Below, piece by piece: positions 6,901 through 15,637 of a stretch of 52,435 bases of DNA; the first letter of the stretch is position 1; every line of letters starts with the position of its first letter. The position numbers were made by a program, and so were the translations under genes. The notes beneath the pieces are model-generated. The model had not been told where the DNA came from. It did no database searches and was given only the letters and a program-made list of their open reading frames with translations. The stretch comes from Pseudomonadota bacterium (GTDB lineage Bacteria > Pseudomonadota > Alphaproteobacteria > Kiloniellales > JACOMY01), in assembly GCA_029781795.1 (NCBI GenBank), contig JAKOWB010000189.1, positions 1 to 52,435 of the forward strand, in the 5' to 3' direction.

Positions 6901-9257
6901 AGGGCCTGGACCGGCAGGCGCAGCGGCGCCGGCAGCGGGCGCCCCTCGATCGGCGCCTCGGCCTGCGCCGGCGGCGGCGGCACGGCCTCCACCTTGCGCT
7001 CTGGCGGCGGCGCCCTGTCGAGCGTCTCGAGGTAGCCCTCCAGCGCCGCGACGGTCGGATGCTCGTAGAGCAGTGAGGCCGGCAGCGGCCGGCCCAGCCG
7101 CGCCTGCAATCTCTCGATCAGGTCCAGCGCGCCCAGCGAGTCGAGGCCGCCGTCGAACAGCGAGCGCTCGCGCGGGAAGTCGCCGAGGCCCGCCGCCGCC
7201 AGCGCGCCGCGCAGCACCGTGCCTACCGGCTCGGCCGGCGTCGCCGCGGGCCTCGCCTCGGGGGCGGCCGCCGGCGCCGGGCCCTGCGCCAGGATCTGCT
7301 CGCGCAGGATCATCTTGCGGATCTTGCCGGTCGGCGTCAGCGGCAGCGCATCGAGGAAGTGGATGCGGCGCGGGCACTTGTAGCTGGCGAGGAGCTGGCG
7401 GCACCAGCTGGCGATCCGCGCCGCGTCCAGCCCCGCCTCGCCGCGCACCACGGCCAGCTCCACCACCTCGCCCAGGTCGGGGTGCGGCATGGCGAAGGCG
7501 GCGCACTGCTGCACGCCCTTCAGGCGATAGACGATGGCCTCGACCTCGCCGGCGAAGACGTTCTCGCCGCCGACGTTGATCATGTCCTTGCTGCGGCCGG
7601 CAATGTGCAGCTCGCCGTGCTTGTCCAGCTTTCCGAGGTCGCCGCTGAGGTAGAAGCCCTCGGCGGTGAAGGCGCCCTCGCGCGGCGGCACCACCTTGCC
7701 CTCGGCGATCTCAGCGCTGAAGACGTTGGGCCCACGGATCGCGATCTCGCCGATGGTGCCGCCCGGCACCGCGCGGTGCTCCTCGTCCAGGATCGCGAGC
7801 TCCAGCCCCGGCAGCACCGTCAGGCCGCGCGGCGAGGGGCTCTGCGTCTCGTTCTTGAAGGCGACGTGGCAGGTCGCCTCGGTCATGCCGTAGCCCTGGA
7901 TGAAGTCGCAGTCGAAGAGCTCGGAGGTCTGCCGCACCAGGGTTCGGTCGGGCGCCGCGCCGCCGGTCAGGATCCAGCGCAGCTTCGGGAAGTCGCGGCC
8001 CTCGGCGACACCCGAATGCACCAGCAGCTTCAGCAGCGAGGGCACGATCTTGCAGATCGTGACCTCCGCCTCGGACAGCAGCGCCACGCCCTGGCGGAAG
8101 TCCAGCGGGTTGGCCAGGAAGACGTGCCGCGCGCCCAGCAGCGTGGCGATCCAGACGAAGGCCGCGTCGCCGACGTGGAACATCGGACCGAAGTGGCCCC
8201 AGCAGTGCTGGTCCGTCGCCTCGAGGTCCAGCGCCTGCATCGAGGCCAGGCAGTGCGACAGCACGCTGGCGTGCGTGTGCAGGATCATCTTCGGCTCGCC
8301 GGTGGTGCCGGAGGTGCCGAAGCCCTGCAGGTGCTGGTCCGGCGTCGGCGCGGGCAGCGGCGCCTCGGCCGGCCCGGACAGCAGGTTGTCCCAGGCGAGG
8401 TGCCGCGCCTTCGGCGCGACGGGGCAGATCCGGTCGAGCCAGACGATGGTGTGGACCGGCAGCGCCTCCCAGTCGAGCTGCGCCAGGCGCTCGGCGAACG
8501 CGCTGCTGGTCACCAGCACGCCGGCGCCTGACGTGCGGAAGATGCCGGCCAGTTCCTGCGGTGCCAGGCGGTGGTTGGCGGGAAACAGCACCGAGCCGCT
8601 CAGCGCCGCGGCGTAGTAGAGCTCCAGCAGCTGGAAGGAATTGGGCAGCAGCGTGCCGACCACCGGATGCGCGCCGCGCAGCGCGGCCAGCGCCGGGGCG
8701 AGGCGGCGGACGCGCGCCCCGGACTCGCCATAGGTGATCCAGCCCGCGTCGGTCTGATAGGCCGGGCGCGTGGCGAACTGCGTGAAGACATGGTGCAGCG
8801 CGCCAGCCATCTCGCTGTACGCCGGGCGTTCCAGGGGCGTCGGCGCCGCCTGGCGCGGCAGCTCGCCGCGGAAGCGCTCGGCCAGCAGCATGCCGAGCGC
8901 GCGGTAGAGGCGCCCGCCGAAGCGCGGCCGCTCCTCGATGCGCCGCTCCAGGTCGGCGCGCGCGATGCGCAGCACGCTCGAGGCGACGGCGGCGGAGACA
9001 TGCGCCGAGGCCGGGCGGGAATCGAGGAAGGAGATCTCGCCCACCAGCTCGCCGGCCTCGACGAAGGCGCGCGTGCCCTCGACGCCCGCGAGCTGCACCG
9101 CCAGGCGCCCCTCGAGCAGCACGAAGAGTCCCTCGGGCCGCCCGCCCTGTTCGATGATGCGCTCGCCCGGCGCCAGGCGCAGCTGACGGCCGACCGACAA
9201 CATCCACTCGACGTCGTCCTGCTCCAGCGCACCCAGGAACGCACTGAGTTCGACCAT
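3906..9257 (-). CDS. Pls/PosA-type NRPS-like megasynthetase fused to cNMP-binding and FMN hydroxy-acid dehydrogenase domains
   Basis: 1783 residues. Domains in order: cyclic-nucleotide-binding (1-135; GEISFLDSRPASA resembles the phosphate-binding cassette, R81); adenylation (145-655; GTSGTTGEPK, QGYGMTEA, YLSGDL, GRSKDMINVGGENVF, PTGKIRK); carrier (680-748, S707 in GGLDSLG); three repeats of a transmembrane pair plus a left-handed hexapeptide domain (about 780-975, 985-1185, 1210-1405); FMN-dependent alpha-hydroxy-acid dehydrogenase (1416-1783; Y1437, Y1558, D1586, K1653, H1677, R1680). Residues 145-1410 match epsilon-poly-lysine synthetase (Pls), where the last part joins monomers at the membrane. 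The A4 region (PMFHVGD) resembles acyl-CoA ligases, so the substrate may not be an alpha-amino acid. Both extra end domains are unusual. AGGGGG precedes the ATG. It lies between two guaA 3' ends. The product is unknown; a membrane-linked condensation is inferred. Confidence 0.88.
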   Translation of the reverse strand: MVELSAFLGALEQDDVEWMLSVGRQLRLAPGERIIEQGGRPEGLFVLLEGRLAVQLAGVEGTRAFVEAGELVGEISFLDSRPASAHVSAAVASSVLRIARADLERRIEERPRFGGRLYRALGMLLAERFRGELPRQAAPTPLERPAYSEMAGALHHVFTQFATRPAYQTDAGWITYGESGARVRRLAPALAALRGAHPVVGTLLPNSFQLLELYYAAALSGSVLFPANHRLAPQELAGIFRTSGAGVLVTSSAFAERLAQLDWEALPVHTIVWLDRICPVAPKARHLAWDNLLSGPAEAPLPAPTPDQHLQGFGTSGTTGEPKMILHTHASVLSHCLASMQALDLEATDQHCWGHFGPMFHVGDAAFVWIATLLGARHVFLANPLDFRQGVALLSEAEVTICKIVPSLLKLLVHSGVAEGRDFPKLRWILTGGAAPDRTLVRQTSELFDCDFIQGYGMTEATCHVAFKNETQSPSPRGLTVLPGLELAILDEEHRAVPGGTIGEIAIRGPNVFSAEIAEGKVVPPREGAFTAEGFYLSGDLGKLDKHGELHIAGRSKDMINVGGENVFAGEVEAIVYRLKGVQQCAAFAMPHPDLGEVVELAVVRGEAGLDAARIASWCRQLLASYKCPRRIHFLDALPLTPTGKIRKMILREQILAQGPAPAAAPEARPAATPAEPVGTVLRGALAAAGLGDFPRERSLFDGGLDSLGALDLIERLQARLGRPLPASLLYEHPTVAALEGYLETLDRAPPPERKVEAVPPPPAQAEAPIEGRPLPAPLRLPVQALGLLLRPLVYAAGVVPLLLLLDALSGPLGRWGLFLLAPLGIGAALLLSMLTALLLKWAILGRARPGRVALWSGRYHRWMMVNNLFRCLEYPLGALRGTALLNAFYRLCGARIGAGARLEAVDLQDLDLVTIGAGAWVGHDANLQPARLSDGALLLAPVTLGERCVVEPQASVLGDTAVPAGGRVRALDAAPDGGAPPLPPRPNALLRAAGYLLVAYAAAAALAAGILFTEWIAGRLPSLLRLAAGHGSEAGPRFFLGVALAVALVIPAAYFLLVVLLKRIGRAGPWLYARLIDVPFFPQFLRLWVMSQALGWVYRALGARVGRRPVLAAPYVAAPARLTLGDRALLAGNVSVFGEVTLEAGAIVANSCVLQDGARLGAGSLLGDLSRLGRGDPAPAGVIAVGRPPRVVGAADLAPDSVAPAAYARLQAALVALQTLLVVGGQVPGLLLFGLLVGWLAPAPLALILLLPALLLLARGVKLLLLPLAKWALLGRVRPGEHPAYGAVWVRWLALEALVMDLEQSLLLLRGTHVLPWLYRALGARVGRGACLFCSSLGSEYDLKTIGAGALLDHRALVFGHSVERRTLIFRPATVGAGAEVGSLAIVEAGAAVEAGARVAPHLAVHARRARAEAPLTLADFEAAARRRLTPAVFGYFAGGAGDERALARNAAAFDEVRFAPRVLVDVARVSTACHLLGRRLAAPILVAPTAMNRLVHDEGERAVAAAARQLGLGMVLSTLSNTPLEAIGAAFRGEAGDAADKADGGGDGGLALFQLYALKDRARTEALMHRAAAAGFAAIVLTVDAPVSGRRERDIRNRFQLAEGLPLPHLEGLARDAAASLLAFEQAKDPSLDWARLKDLAAASPLPLWLKGVLRAEDALSALDCGVSGLILSNHGGRQFDSAPAALDMLPAVRRALDTAGHSAPLLIDGGVRRGEHVFAALALGADAVLLGRPVVWGLADSGRAGVSRVLGLLQEELVTAMRLAGCASLAEIGAEGVVGR

Positions 9258-9417
9258 GTCCCCCTGCCCCGCCCTGAATGGCGCGAGCCGCTGCGTTTGG
9301 CCGCTCTACAATCGGGGCGTCACTGTTGGGGAATCGCCGGCCGGCCGCAAGGCTCCAGGGCGGCGGACCCTTTCACGGATCAGCGCTTTGCGGTCACGTC
9401 GGGGTGAGGCGCCGCGC

Positions 9418-11028
<1,611 letters not shown>

Positions 11029-11091
11029 GAAACCAGAGGGGCGCGGAAGAGTCCAGAAGGGGGGCTACTTCCCCTCTCCCGCACATCTTTC

Positions 11092-11180
11092 CGTCATGGC
11101 CGGGCTTGACCCGGCCATCCAGGTCCTTGTTGACGACGGCGGAGAAAACCTGGATGCCCGGGTCAAGCCCGGGCATGACG
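11092..11180. repeat. Extragenic palindromic repeat pair (REP/BIME-like)
   Basis: Two 32-base arms, 11092-11123 and 11149-11180, are near-perfect inverted copies (CGTCATG..CGGGCTTGACCCGG..CATCCAGG and its complement), separated by 25 bases. Each arm holds its own inner palindrome around GGGTCAAGCCC or its complement. This is the common alphaproteobacterial extragenic repeat that reads 'MPGLDPGIQ' if translated. It lies between the starts of guaA (minus) and the stop of the MFS gene (minus). Confidence 0.85.
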
Positions 11181-11213
11181 GTGGAGGGATGGGAGCGGAG
11201 AGGAGCGCTCCCC

Positions 11214-12425
11214 CTACGCCGTCGCCCTTGCCCGGCCCTCCGTATCCGGCAGCAGCCAGGCGAGGATGCCGAGCGCCGGCAGGAAGGCGCAGACCTGATA
11301 GACCGTCTCGACGCTGGTGGCGTCGGCTAGCGCGCCGAGCAGCGCGGCGCCGAGGCCGCCGAGCCCGAAGGCGAAGCCGAAGAAGAGGCCGGAGACCATG
11401 CCGATGCGGTGCGGCAGCAGCGACTGGGCATAGACCACGACGGCCGAGAAGGCCGAGGCCAGCACCAGCCCGATCACCAGCGACAGCGCGATGGTGGCGG
11501 TCAGCCCGACATGGGGCAGCGCCAGGGTGAAGGGCAGCACGCCCAGGATCGAGCCCCAGATCACCTTGCGCCGGCCGATGCGGTCGCCGATCGGCCCGCC
11601 GGCCAGGGTGCCGGCCGCCACCGCGCCGAGGAAGGCGAAGAGGCAGAGCTGCGCGTCACGCGCCGGCAGGGCGAAGTGCTCCATCAGGTAGAAGACATAG
11701 AAGGTGTTGATCGAAGCCAGGTAGAAGTACTTCGACAGCAGCAGCAGCAGCAGCACGGCGATGGCCTTGCCGACCTGGCGGCGGCTGAGCGCGCTCTCGC
11801 GCCCCGCCCCCTTCTTGCGCGGCCGGGCATGGCCGTTGCGGCTGTACCAGCGGCCGAGGCCGGTCAGCACCGCCATGCCGACCAGCGCCGCCAGCGCGAA
11901 CCAGGCGAGGCTGCCGCGCCCCAGCGGCAGCACGACGAAGGCCACCAGCAGCGGCCCCAGCGCCGAGCCGACGTTGCCGCCGACCTGGAAGATCGACTGC
12001 GCCAGGCCATGCGCCCCGCCCGAGGCCAGGCGCGCCAGGCGCGAGGTCTCGGGGTGGAAGATCGAGGAGCCGACGCCCAGCAGGGCGCCCCCCAGCAGCA
12101 GCAAGCCATAGCTCGGCGCGAAGGCCAGGGTGATGAGTCCGGCCATGGAGAAGCCCATGCCGACCGGCAGCGAATAGGGCTGCGGGCGCGCGTCGGTGAA
12201 GAGCCCGACCAGCGGCTGCAGGATCGAGGCCGAGAGCTGATAGACCAGCGTCAGGATGCCGATCTGCGTGAAGGTCAGGTCGAAGCCGCTCTTGAACACC
12301 GGATAGCTGGCGGTGAAGAGCGACTGCATGGAGTCGTTGAGGAAGTGGCAGAGGCTGGCCGCCAGCAGCACGCGGAAGGACAGCGAGCCGGCGGCGGCGG
12401 GACGGGACAGCGCGACCTGGGACAT
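11214..12425 (-). CDS. MFS transporter, fosmidomycin-resistance (Fsr)-like
   Basis: A 403-residue inner-membrane protein with 12 hydrophobic helices in two halves, separated by a basic loop (RNGHARPRKKGAGRESALSRR). HFLNDSMQSLFTASYPVFK in helix 1 and GVGSSIFHPETSRLA are characteristic of the Fsr branch. The motif-A-like GGPIGDRIGRRKVIWGS opens the second half. Family members export fosmidomycin or other small amphiphiles by proton antiport; the substrate here is unknown. The start at 12425 (MSQVAL) is preferred over an upstream in-frame ATG, because AGGTG lies 8 bases before it and the longer form would overlap the divergent AraC gene. A 7-base inverted repeat lies just upstream, so local control by the AraC protein is likely. 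Confidence 0.88.
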   Translation of the reverse strand: MSQVALSRPAAAGSLSFRVLLAASLCHFLNDSMQSLFTASYPVFKSGFDLTFTQIGILTLVYQLSASILQPLVGLFTDARPQPYSLPVGMGFSMAGLITLAFAPSYGLLLLGGALLGVGSSIFHPETSRLARLASGGAHGLAQSIFQVGGNVGSALGPLLVAFVVLPLGRGSLAWFALAALVGMAVLTGLGRWYSRNGHARPRKKGAGRESALSRRQVGKAIAVLLLLLLSKYFYLASINTFYVFYLMEHFALPARDAQLCLFAFLGAVAAGTLAGGPIGDRIGRRKVIWGSILGVLPFTLALPHVGLTATIALSLVIGLVLASAFSAVVVYAQSLLPHRIGMVSGLFFGFAFGLGGLGAALLGALADATSVETVYQVCAFLPALGILAWLLPDTEGRARATA

Positions 12426-12439
12426 CGGCGGGGCACCTG

Positions 12440-12458
12440 CTTGCGAAGAACTCGCAAG
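12440..12458. promoter_or_regulatory. Inverted repeat, candidate operator between MFS and AraC genes
   Basis: CTTGCGA (12440-12446), 5 bases, TCGCAAG (12452-12458): a perfect 7-base dyad in the 98-base divergent intergenic region. It lies 15 bases upstream of the MFS start and 66 bases upstream of the AraC start. It is a plausible binding site for the AraC-type regulator or another dimeric regulator; no binding data. Confidence 0.45.
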
Positions 12459-12523
12459 AAAGCTAGAGAGTGCCCAGGCGACCCGCCACCGCAAGAGGGC
12501 CGCTGACCTACGAGACTGGGCCA

Positions 12524-13303
12524 ATGTCGACCCTGAACCACATCGAGCGCTTCCTGGGCGACGCGGCGCGCCCGGTGATCCCGCTGCTGAACGACTATCC
12601 CGACGGCCACGCCATCCCGCCGCACGAGCACCGGCGCGACCAGCTGCTCTATGGCGCCGCCGGCGTGGTCGAGGTCGGCACGCCCGAGGGGCGCTGGGTC
12701 ATGCCGCCGCAGCGCGGCCTCTGGATTCCCGCCGGGGTGACGCACCAGGTGCGCATGCTGGGCCGCGTGCGGATGCAGAGCCTCTACTTCGAGCCCGGCA
12801 GCCTCGGTGCCATGCCCGGCACCTGCCAGGCGCTCGGCATCACGCCCTTCATGCAGGCCCTGCTGGCCGAGGCCGTGGCGCTGGGCGTCACCTACGCGCC
12901 GACGCCGCGCGCGCTGGCGTTGCTGGACTTGATCCGCCACGAGCTGCCGCGCCTGCCGGCCCTGCCGCTGTCGCTGCCCCTGCCGCCGCCGGGGCCGCTG
13001 GCACGCCGCTGCGAGGCCTTCCTGCGCCGGCCCGACGCGCACGCGGCGATCGATGCCTGGGCGGCGGCCCTCGGCCTCAGCCGGCGCAGCTTCACCCGCC
13101 ACTTCCGCCAGCAGACCGGCGTCAGCTTCGTCGCCTGGCGGCAGCAGGCCTGCCTGGTCGCCGCCCTGCCCCGCCTCGCCGCCGGCGAGAGCGTCACCGC
13201 CATCGCCGGTGACCTCGGCTACGACAACCCCGCCGCCTTCACCACCATGTTCAAGCGCGCGCTGGGCGCGCCGCCCAGGGCCTATGTTCGTCCGAACGGC
13301 TGA
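12524..13303 (+). CDS. AraC-family transcriptional regulator with cupin sensor domain
   Basis: A 259-residue regulator. The N-terminal ~110 residues form a cupin-like sensing domain (PPHEHRRDQLLYG, then GVVEVGTPEGRWVMPPQRGLWIPAGVTHQV). The C-terminal ~95 residues carry the double helix-turn-helix AraC domain: AWAAALGLSRRSFTRHFRQ, then LGYDNPAAFTTMFKRALGAPPRAY. The ATG at 12524 is chosen because the cupin motif follows at the usual distance; the upstream in-frame start would overlap the MFS promoter. It is divergent from the Fsr-like MFS gene, a common pairing in which the regulator controls the exporter. The inducer is unknown. Confidence 0.9.
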   Translation: MSTLNHIERFLGDAARPVIPLLNDYPDGHAIPPHEHRRDQLLYGAAGVVEVGTPEGRWVMPPQRGLWIPAGVTHQVRMLGRVRMQSLYFEPGSLGAMPGTCQALGITPFMQALLAEAVALGVTYAPTPRALALLDLIRHELPRLPALPLSLPLPPPGPLARRCEAFLRRPDAHAAIDAWAAALGLSRRSFTRHFRQQTGVSFVAWRQQACLVAALPRLAAGESVTAIAGDLGYDNPAAFTTMFKRALGAPPRAYVRPNG

Positions 13304-13413
13304 GGCGTAGAGCTCGCTCCCCGCCCCCACCTTTCCCCCTCCCCGCCGCGCCTCCGCCGCGATCCCACGCGATCCCTGCCCTCCGGTCGTCAACCGGAAG
13401 AGGGACTTCAACG

Positions 13414-14772
13414 ATGAGCGATCCGATCTCGACAGGCGAGGCGCCCGAGCCCGCGGCGACCGGCGGGCCGCTGCTGCCCTTGCCGGCCTGGGCGTGCAAT
13501 CCGCTGCTGCGCCAGGGCTTGGTGCTGGGCCTGCTGGCGATCCTTTTCCTGCTGCCCATCGGCCTGCTGACCGACCTGGTGCAGGAGCGGAGCTGGCGGC
13601 AGCAGAGTGTGACCGACGAGATCGGCCGCCTCTGGGGCCCGCCGCAGACCTTCGTCGGCCCGCTGCTGGCGGTGCCGGTGGTGGAGGCTGGCGGCGGGCG
13701 CGGCCTGCTGCTGATACTGCCGGAGACGCTGGTGCTCGAGGCCACGCTGACGCCGGAGAAGCGCCATCGCGGCCTCTTCGAGACCCTGGTCTATGGCGCG
13801 GCGGTGAAGGCCGAGGCGCGCTTCCGCCTGCCGACGCCCGAGAGTCTGGGCCTGCAGGCGCGGCAGATCCTCTGGTCGGAGGGGCGCCTGATGGTCGCCG
13901 CCTCCGCCCTCACCGGCATCGCCGGCAGCGTCGCCGTGCAGCGCGAGGGCGGCAGCACGGCGCAGCTCCGTCCCGCCACGCTGCTGCCGGGCCAGGGTAC
14001 GCTGGAAGCGCCGCTGCCGGACCTGGCGCCCGGCGCCACGCCGGCCGTCTCCTTCGCCCTGACCCTGAACGGCAGCGGCGCCTTCTATGCCGCGCCGGCC
14101 GGCGAGACCACGCGGCTCAGCCTCAGCGCCGCCTGGCCGCATCCCTCCTTCGGCGGCGCCGGCCTGCCCAGCGGCAGCTCGATCCGCGACGACGGCTTCA
14201 CGGCGGAATGGCAGGCCAGCGCCTTCGCGGCGGGCCTGCCCCCGGTGCGGCACCTGCAGCCGCAGGAGCTCGAGTCCTCGCCGCTCTGGATGCTGCAGCA
14301 GGCGGCCATCGGCGTCGCCCTGGTGGAGCCGGTCGACGTCTACCTGATGAGCGAGCGGGCGGTGAAGTACGCGCTCTTCGTGCTGGCCCTCACCTTCGCC
14401 GCGGTCTTCCTCTTCGAGGCCGCGGGCAGGGCGCGGCTGCACCCGCTGCAGTACCTGCTGGTCGGCGCGGCCGAGACGCTGTTCTACCTGCTGCTGCTGA
14501 GCCTGACCGAGGCCATGGGCTTCGATGCCGCCTACACGCTGGCAAGCCTCGGCACGATCCTGCTGATCGCGACCTATCTCGGCTGGCAGCTCGGCCGCAA
14601 GCGCGGCCTGCTGCTGGCCGGCGGCCTGGCAGCGGTGAAGCTCTATCTCTACGTCACGCTGGCGAGCGAGGACTTCGCCCTGCTCTCCGGCTCGCTCGCG
14701 CTCTTCCTGCTGCTGGCCGCGGTCATGCTCGGCACGCGCAAGGTGGACTGGTACCGCGCGAAGACGGCGTAG
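13414..14772 (+). CDS. creD: CreD-family inner membrane protein
   Basis: A 452-residue protein with one N-terminal helix (LGLLAILFLLPIGLL), a large extracytoplasmic region of about 260 residues and about six C-terminal helices. The block YALFVLALTFAAVFLFE is followed by PLQYLLVGAAETLFYLLLLSLTE and the end of the protein, which is diagnostic of CreD (PF06123). In E. coli CreD is part of the CreBC regulon and affects envelope integrity and beta-lactam response. No creBC genes are adjacent here, so the context does not confirm that role. AGAGGGA precedes the ATG. Confidence 0.9.
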   Translation: MSDPISTGEAPEPAATGGPLLPLPAWACNPLLRQGLVLGLLAILFLLPIGLLTDLVQERSWRQQSVTDEIGRLWGPPQTFVGPLLAVPVVEAGGGRGLLLILPETLVLEATLTPEKRHRGLFETLVYGAAVKAEARFRLPTPESLGLQARQILWSEGRLMVAASALTGIAGSVAVQREGGSTAQLRPATLLPGQGTLEAPLPDLAPGATPAVSFALTLNGSGAFYAAPAGETTRLSLSAAWPHPSFGGAGLPSGSSIRDDGFTAEWQASAFAAGLPPVRHLQPQELESSPLWMLQQAAIGVALVEPVDVYLMSERAVKYALFVLALTFAAVFLFEAAGRARLHPLQYLLVGAAETLFYLLLLSLTEAMGFDAAYTLASLGTILLIATYLGWQLGRKRGLLLAGGLAAVKLYLYVTLASEDFALLSGSLALFLLLAAVMLGTRKVDWYRAKTA

Positions 14773-14791
14773 CAAGCCCTCCGCCCTAACT

Positions 14792-14919
14792 CCCTCCCCC
14801 TTCACGGGGGAGGGTCGGGGTGGGGGTGGTCCTTTATGCGACTGTCGAGGTTCTGTTCATGCGGAAGGGACGGAATAAGAAAGCACCCCCTCCCAACCCT
14901 CCCCCGTGAAGGGGGAGGG
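14792..14919. repeat. Pair of inverted extragenic C/G-rich hairpin repeats
   Basis: Hairpin 1 (14792-14813) is CCCTCCCCC TTCA CGGGGGAGGG. Hairpin 2 (14897-14919) is the same unit in reverse orientation with loop GTGAA. Flanking bases (CTAACTCCC... and ...GGGCTAGGG) are also inverted copies, so this is one extragenic repeat in head-to-head arrangement. It lies between the convergent creD and LysE-family genes and may also stop transcription from both sides. Confidence 0.8.
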
Positions 14920-14943
14920 CTAGGGATTCGGGGGAAGCGCCCC

Positions 14944-15561
14944 TTACCGCCTGACCAGCGCCGTCGCCACGCCGGCGCCCATCAGCAAGGTGCCGCCGGT
15001 GCGATTGACCCAGCGCTGCACCGCCGGACGGCGGATAGTGCGCCGCGCGGTCGAGGCGAGCAGGCCGTAGGCCACGGAGTTGATGACCGCCAGGGTCAAG
15101 AAGGTCGCTTCGAAGATCACGAGCTGCTGGAAGACCGGCCGCGCGGGATCGAGGAACTGCGGCAGGAAGGCGACGAAGAAGACCAGACCCTTGGGGTTCA
15201 GCGCCGTCACTGCGAAGACGTGCAGGAAGATGCGCCGCGGCCGCGCCTCGCTGGTGTCGGACTTGCCGAGTTCGCCCACCGGCGCGGTCCAGAGCTTGAA
15301 ACCGAGGTAGACGAGATAAGCCGCGCCGACCCAGCGCAGGATGGTGAAGAGCTCCGCCGAGGCCGCCAGCAGCAGGCCGAGGCCGAGCAGCGAGCCGGTC
15401 ATGGCGACGAAGTCGCCGGCCGCCACGCCGGCGACCGTGGCGCGCGCCGCCGCCCGCCCGTGCGTCAGCGCGTAGGAGATGATCAGCAGCACCGTGGGGC
15501 CGGGTATCAGCAGCAGCACGGTGGAAGCGGCGACGAAGGCGATCCAGTGTTCGAAGGACAT
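14944..15561 (-). CDS. LysE/RhtB-family amino-acid exporter
   Basis: A 205-residue membrane protein with about six helices. The N-terminal signature IPGPTVLLIISYALTHGR, then GVAAGDFVAMTGSLLGLG, and NPKGLVFFVAFLPQFLDP in the middle are typical of the LysE/RhtB exporters of lysine, homoserine or threonine. The specific substrate is not readable. The ATG at 15561 (MSFEHWIAF) puts the first helix at the N-terminus as expected; the open frame further upstream overlaps the sulfatase gene and is not used. The gene converges on creD across a repeat pair. Confidence 0.9.
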   Translation of the reverse strand: MSFEHWIAFVAASTVLLLIPGPTVLLIISYALTHGRAAARATVAGVAAGDFVAMTGSLLGLGLLLAASAELFTILRWVGAAYLVYLGFKLWTAPVGELGKSDTSEARPRRIFLHVFAVTALNPKGLVFFVAFLPQFLDPARPVFQQLVIFEATFLTLAVINSVAYGLLASTARRTIRRPAVQRWVNRTGGTLLMGAGVATALVRR

Positions 15562-15637
15562 GGGGTTTGCTCCCTGGTCGTAAGGACCAGGATCAATCCC
15601 CGTCGCCGCCAAAGGTGCAAGGGGGCTGTTGCCGGCC

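Noticed and set aside
4762..7506. Alternative minus-strand frame of 914 codons
   Set aside because: It is an out-of-frame reading of the Pls-like gene, rich in Arg/Ala/Gly, without domain motifs.
9290..9330. TACAAT near 9306 as a plus-strand promoter
   Set aside because: It would drive transcription antisense into guaA, with no gene downstream on that strand and no good -35.
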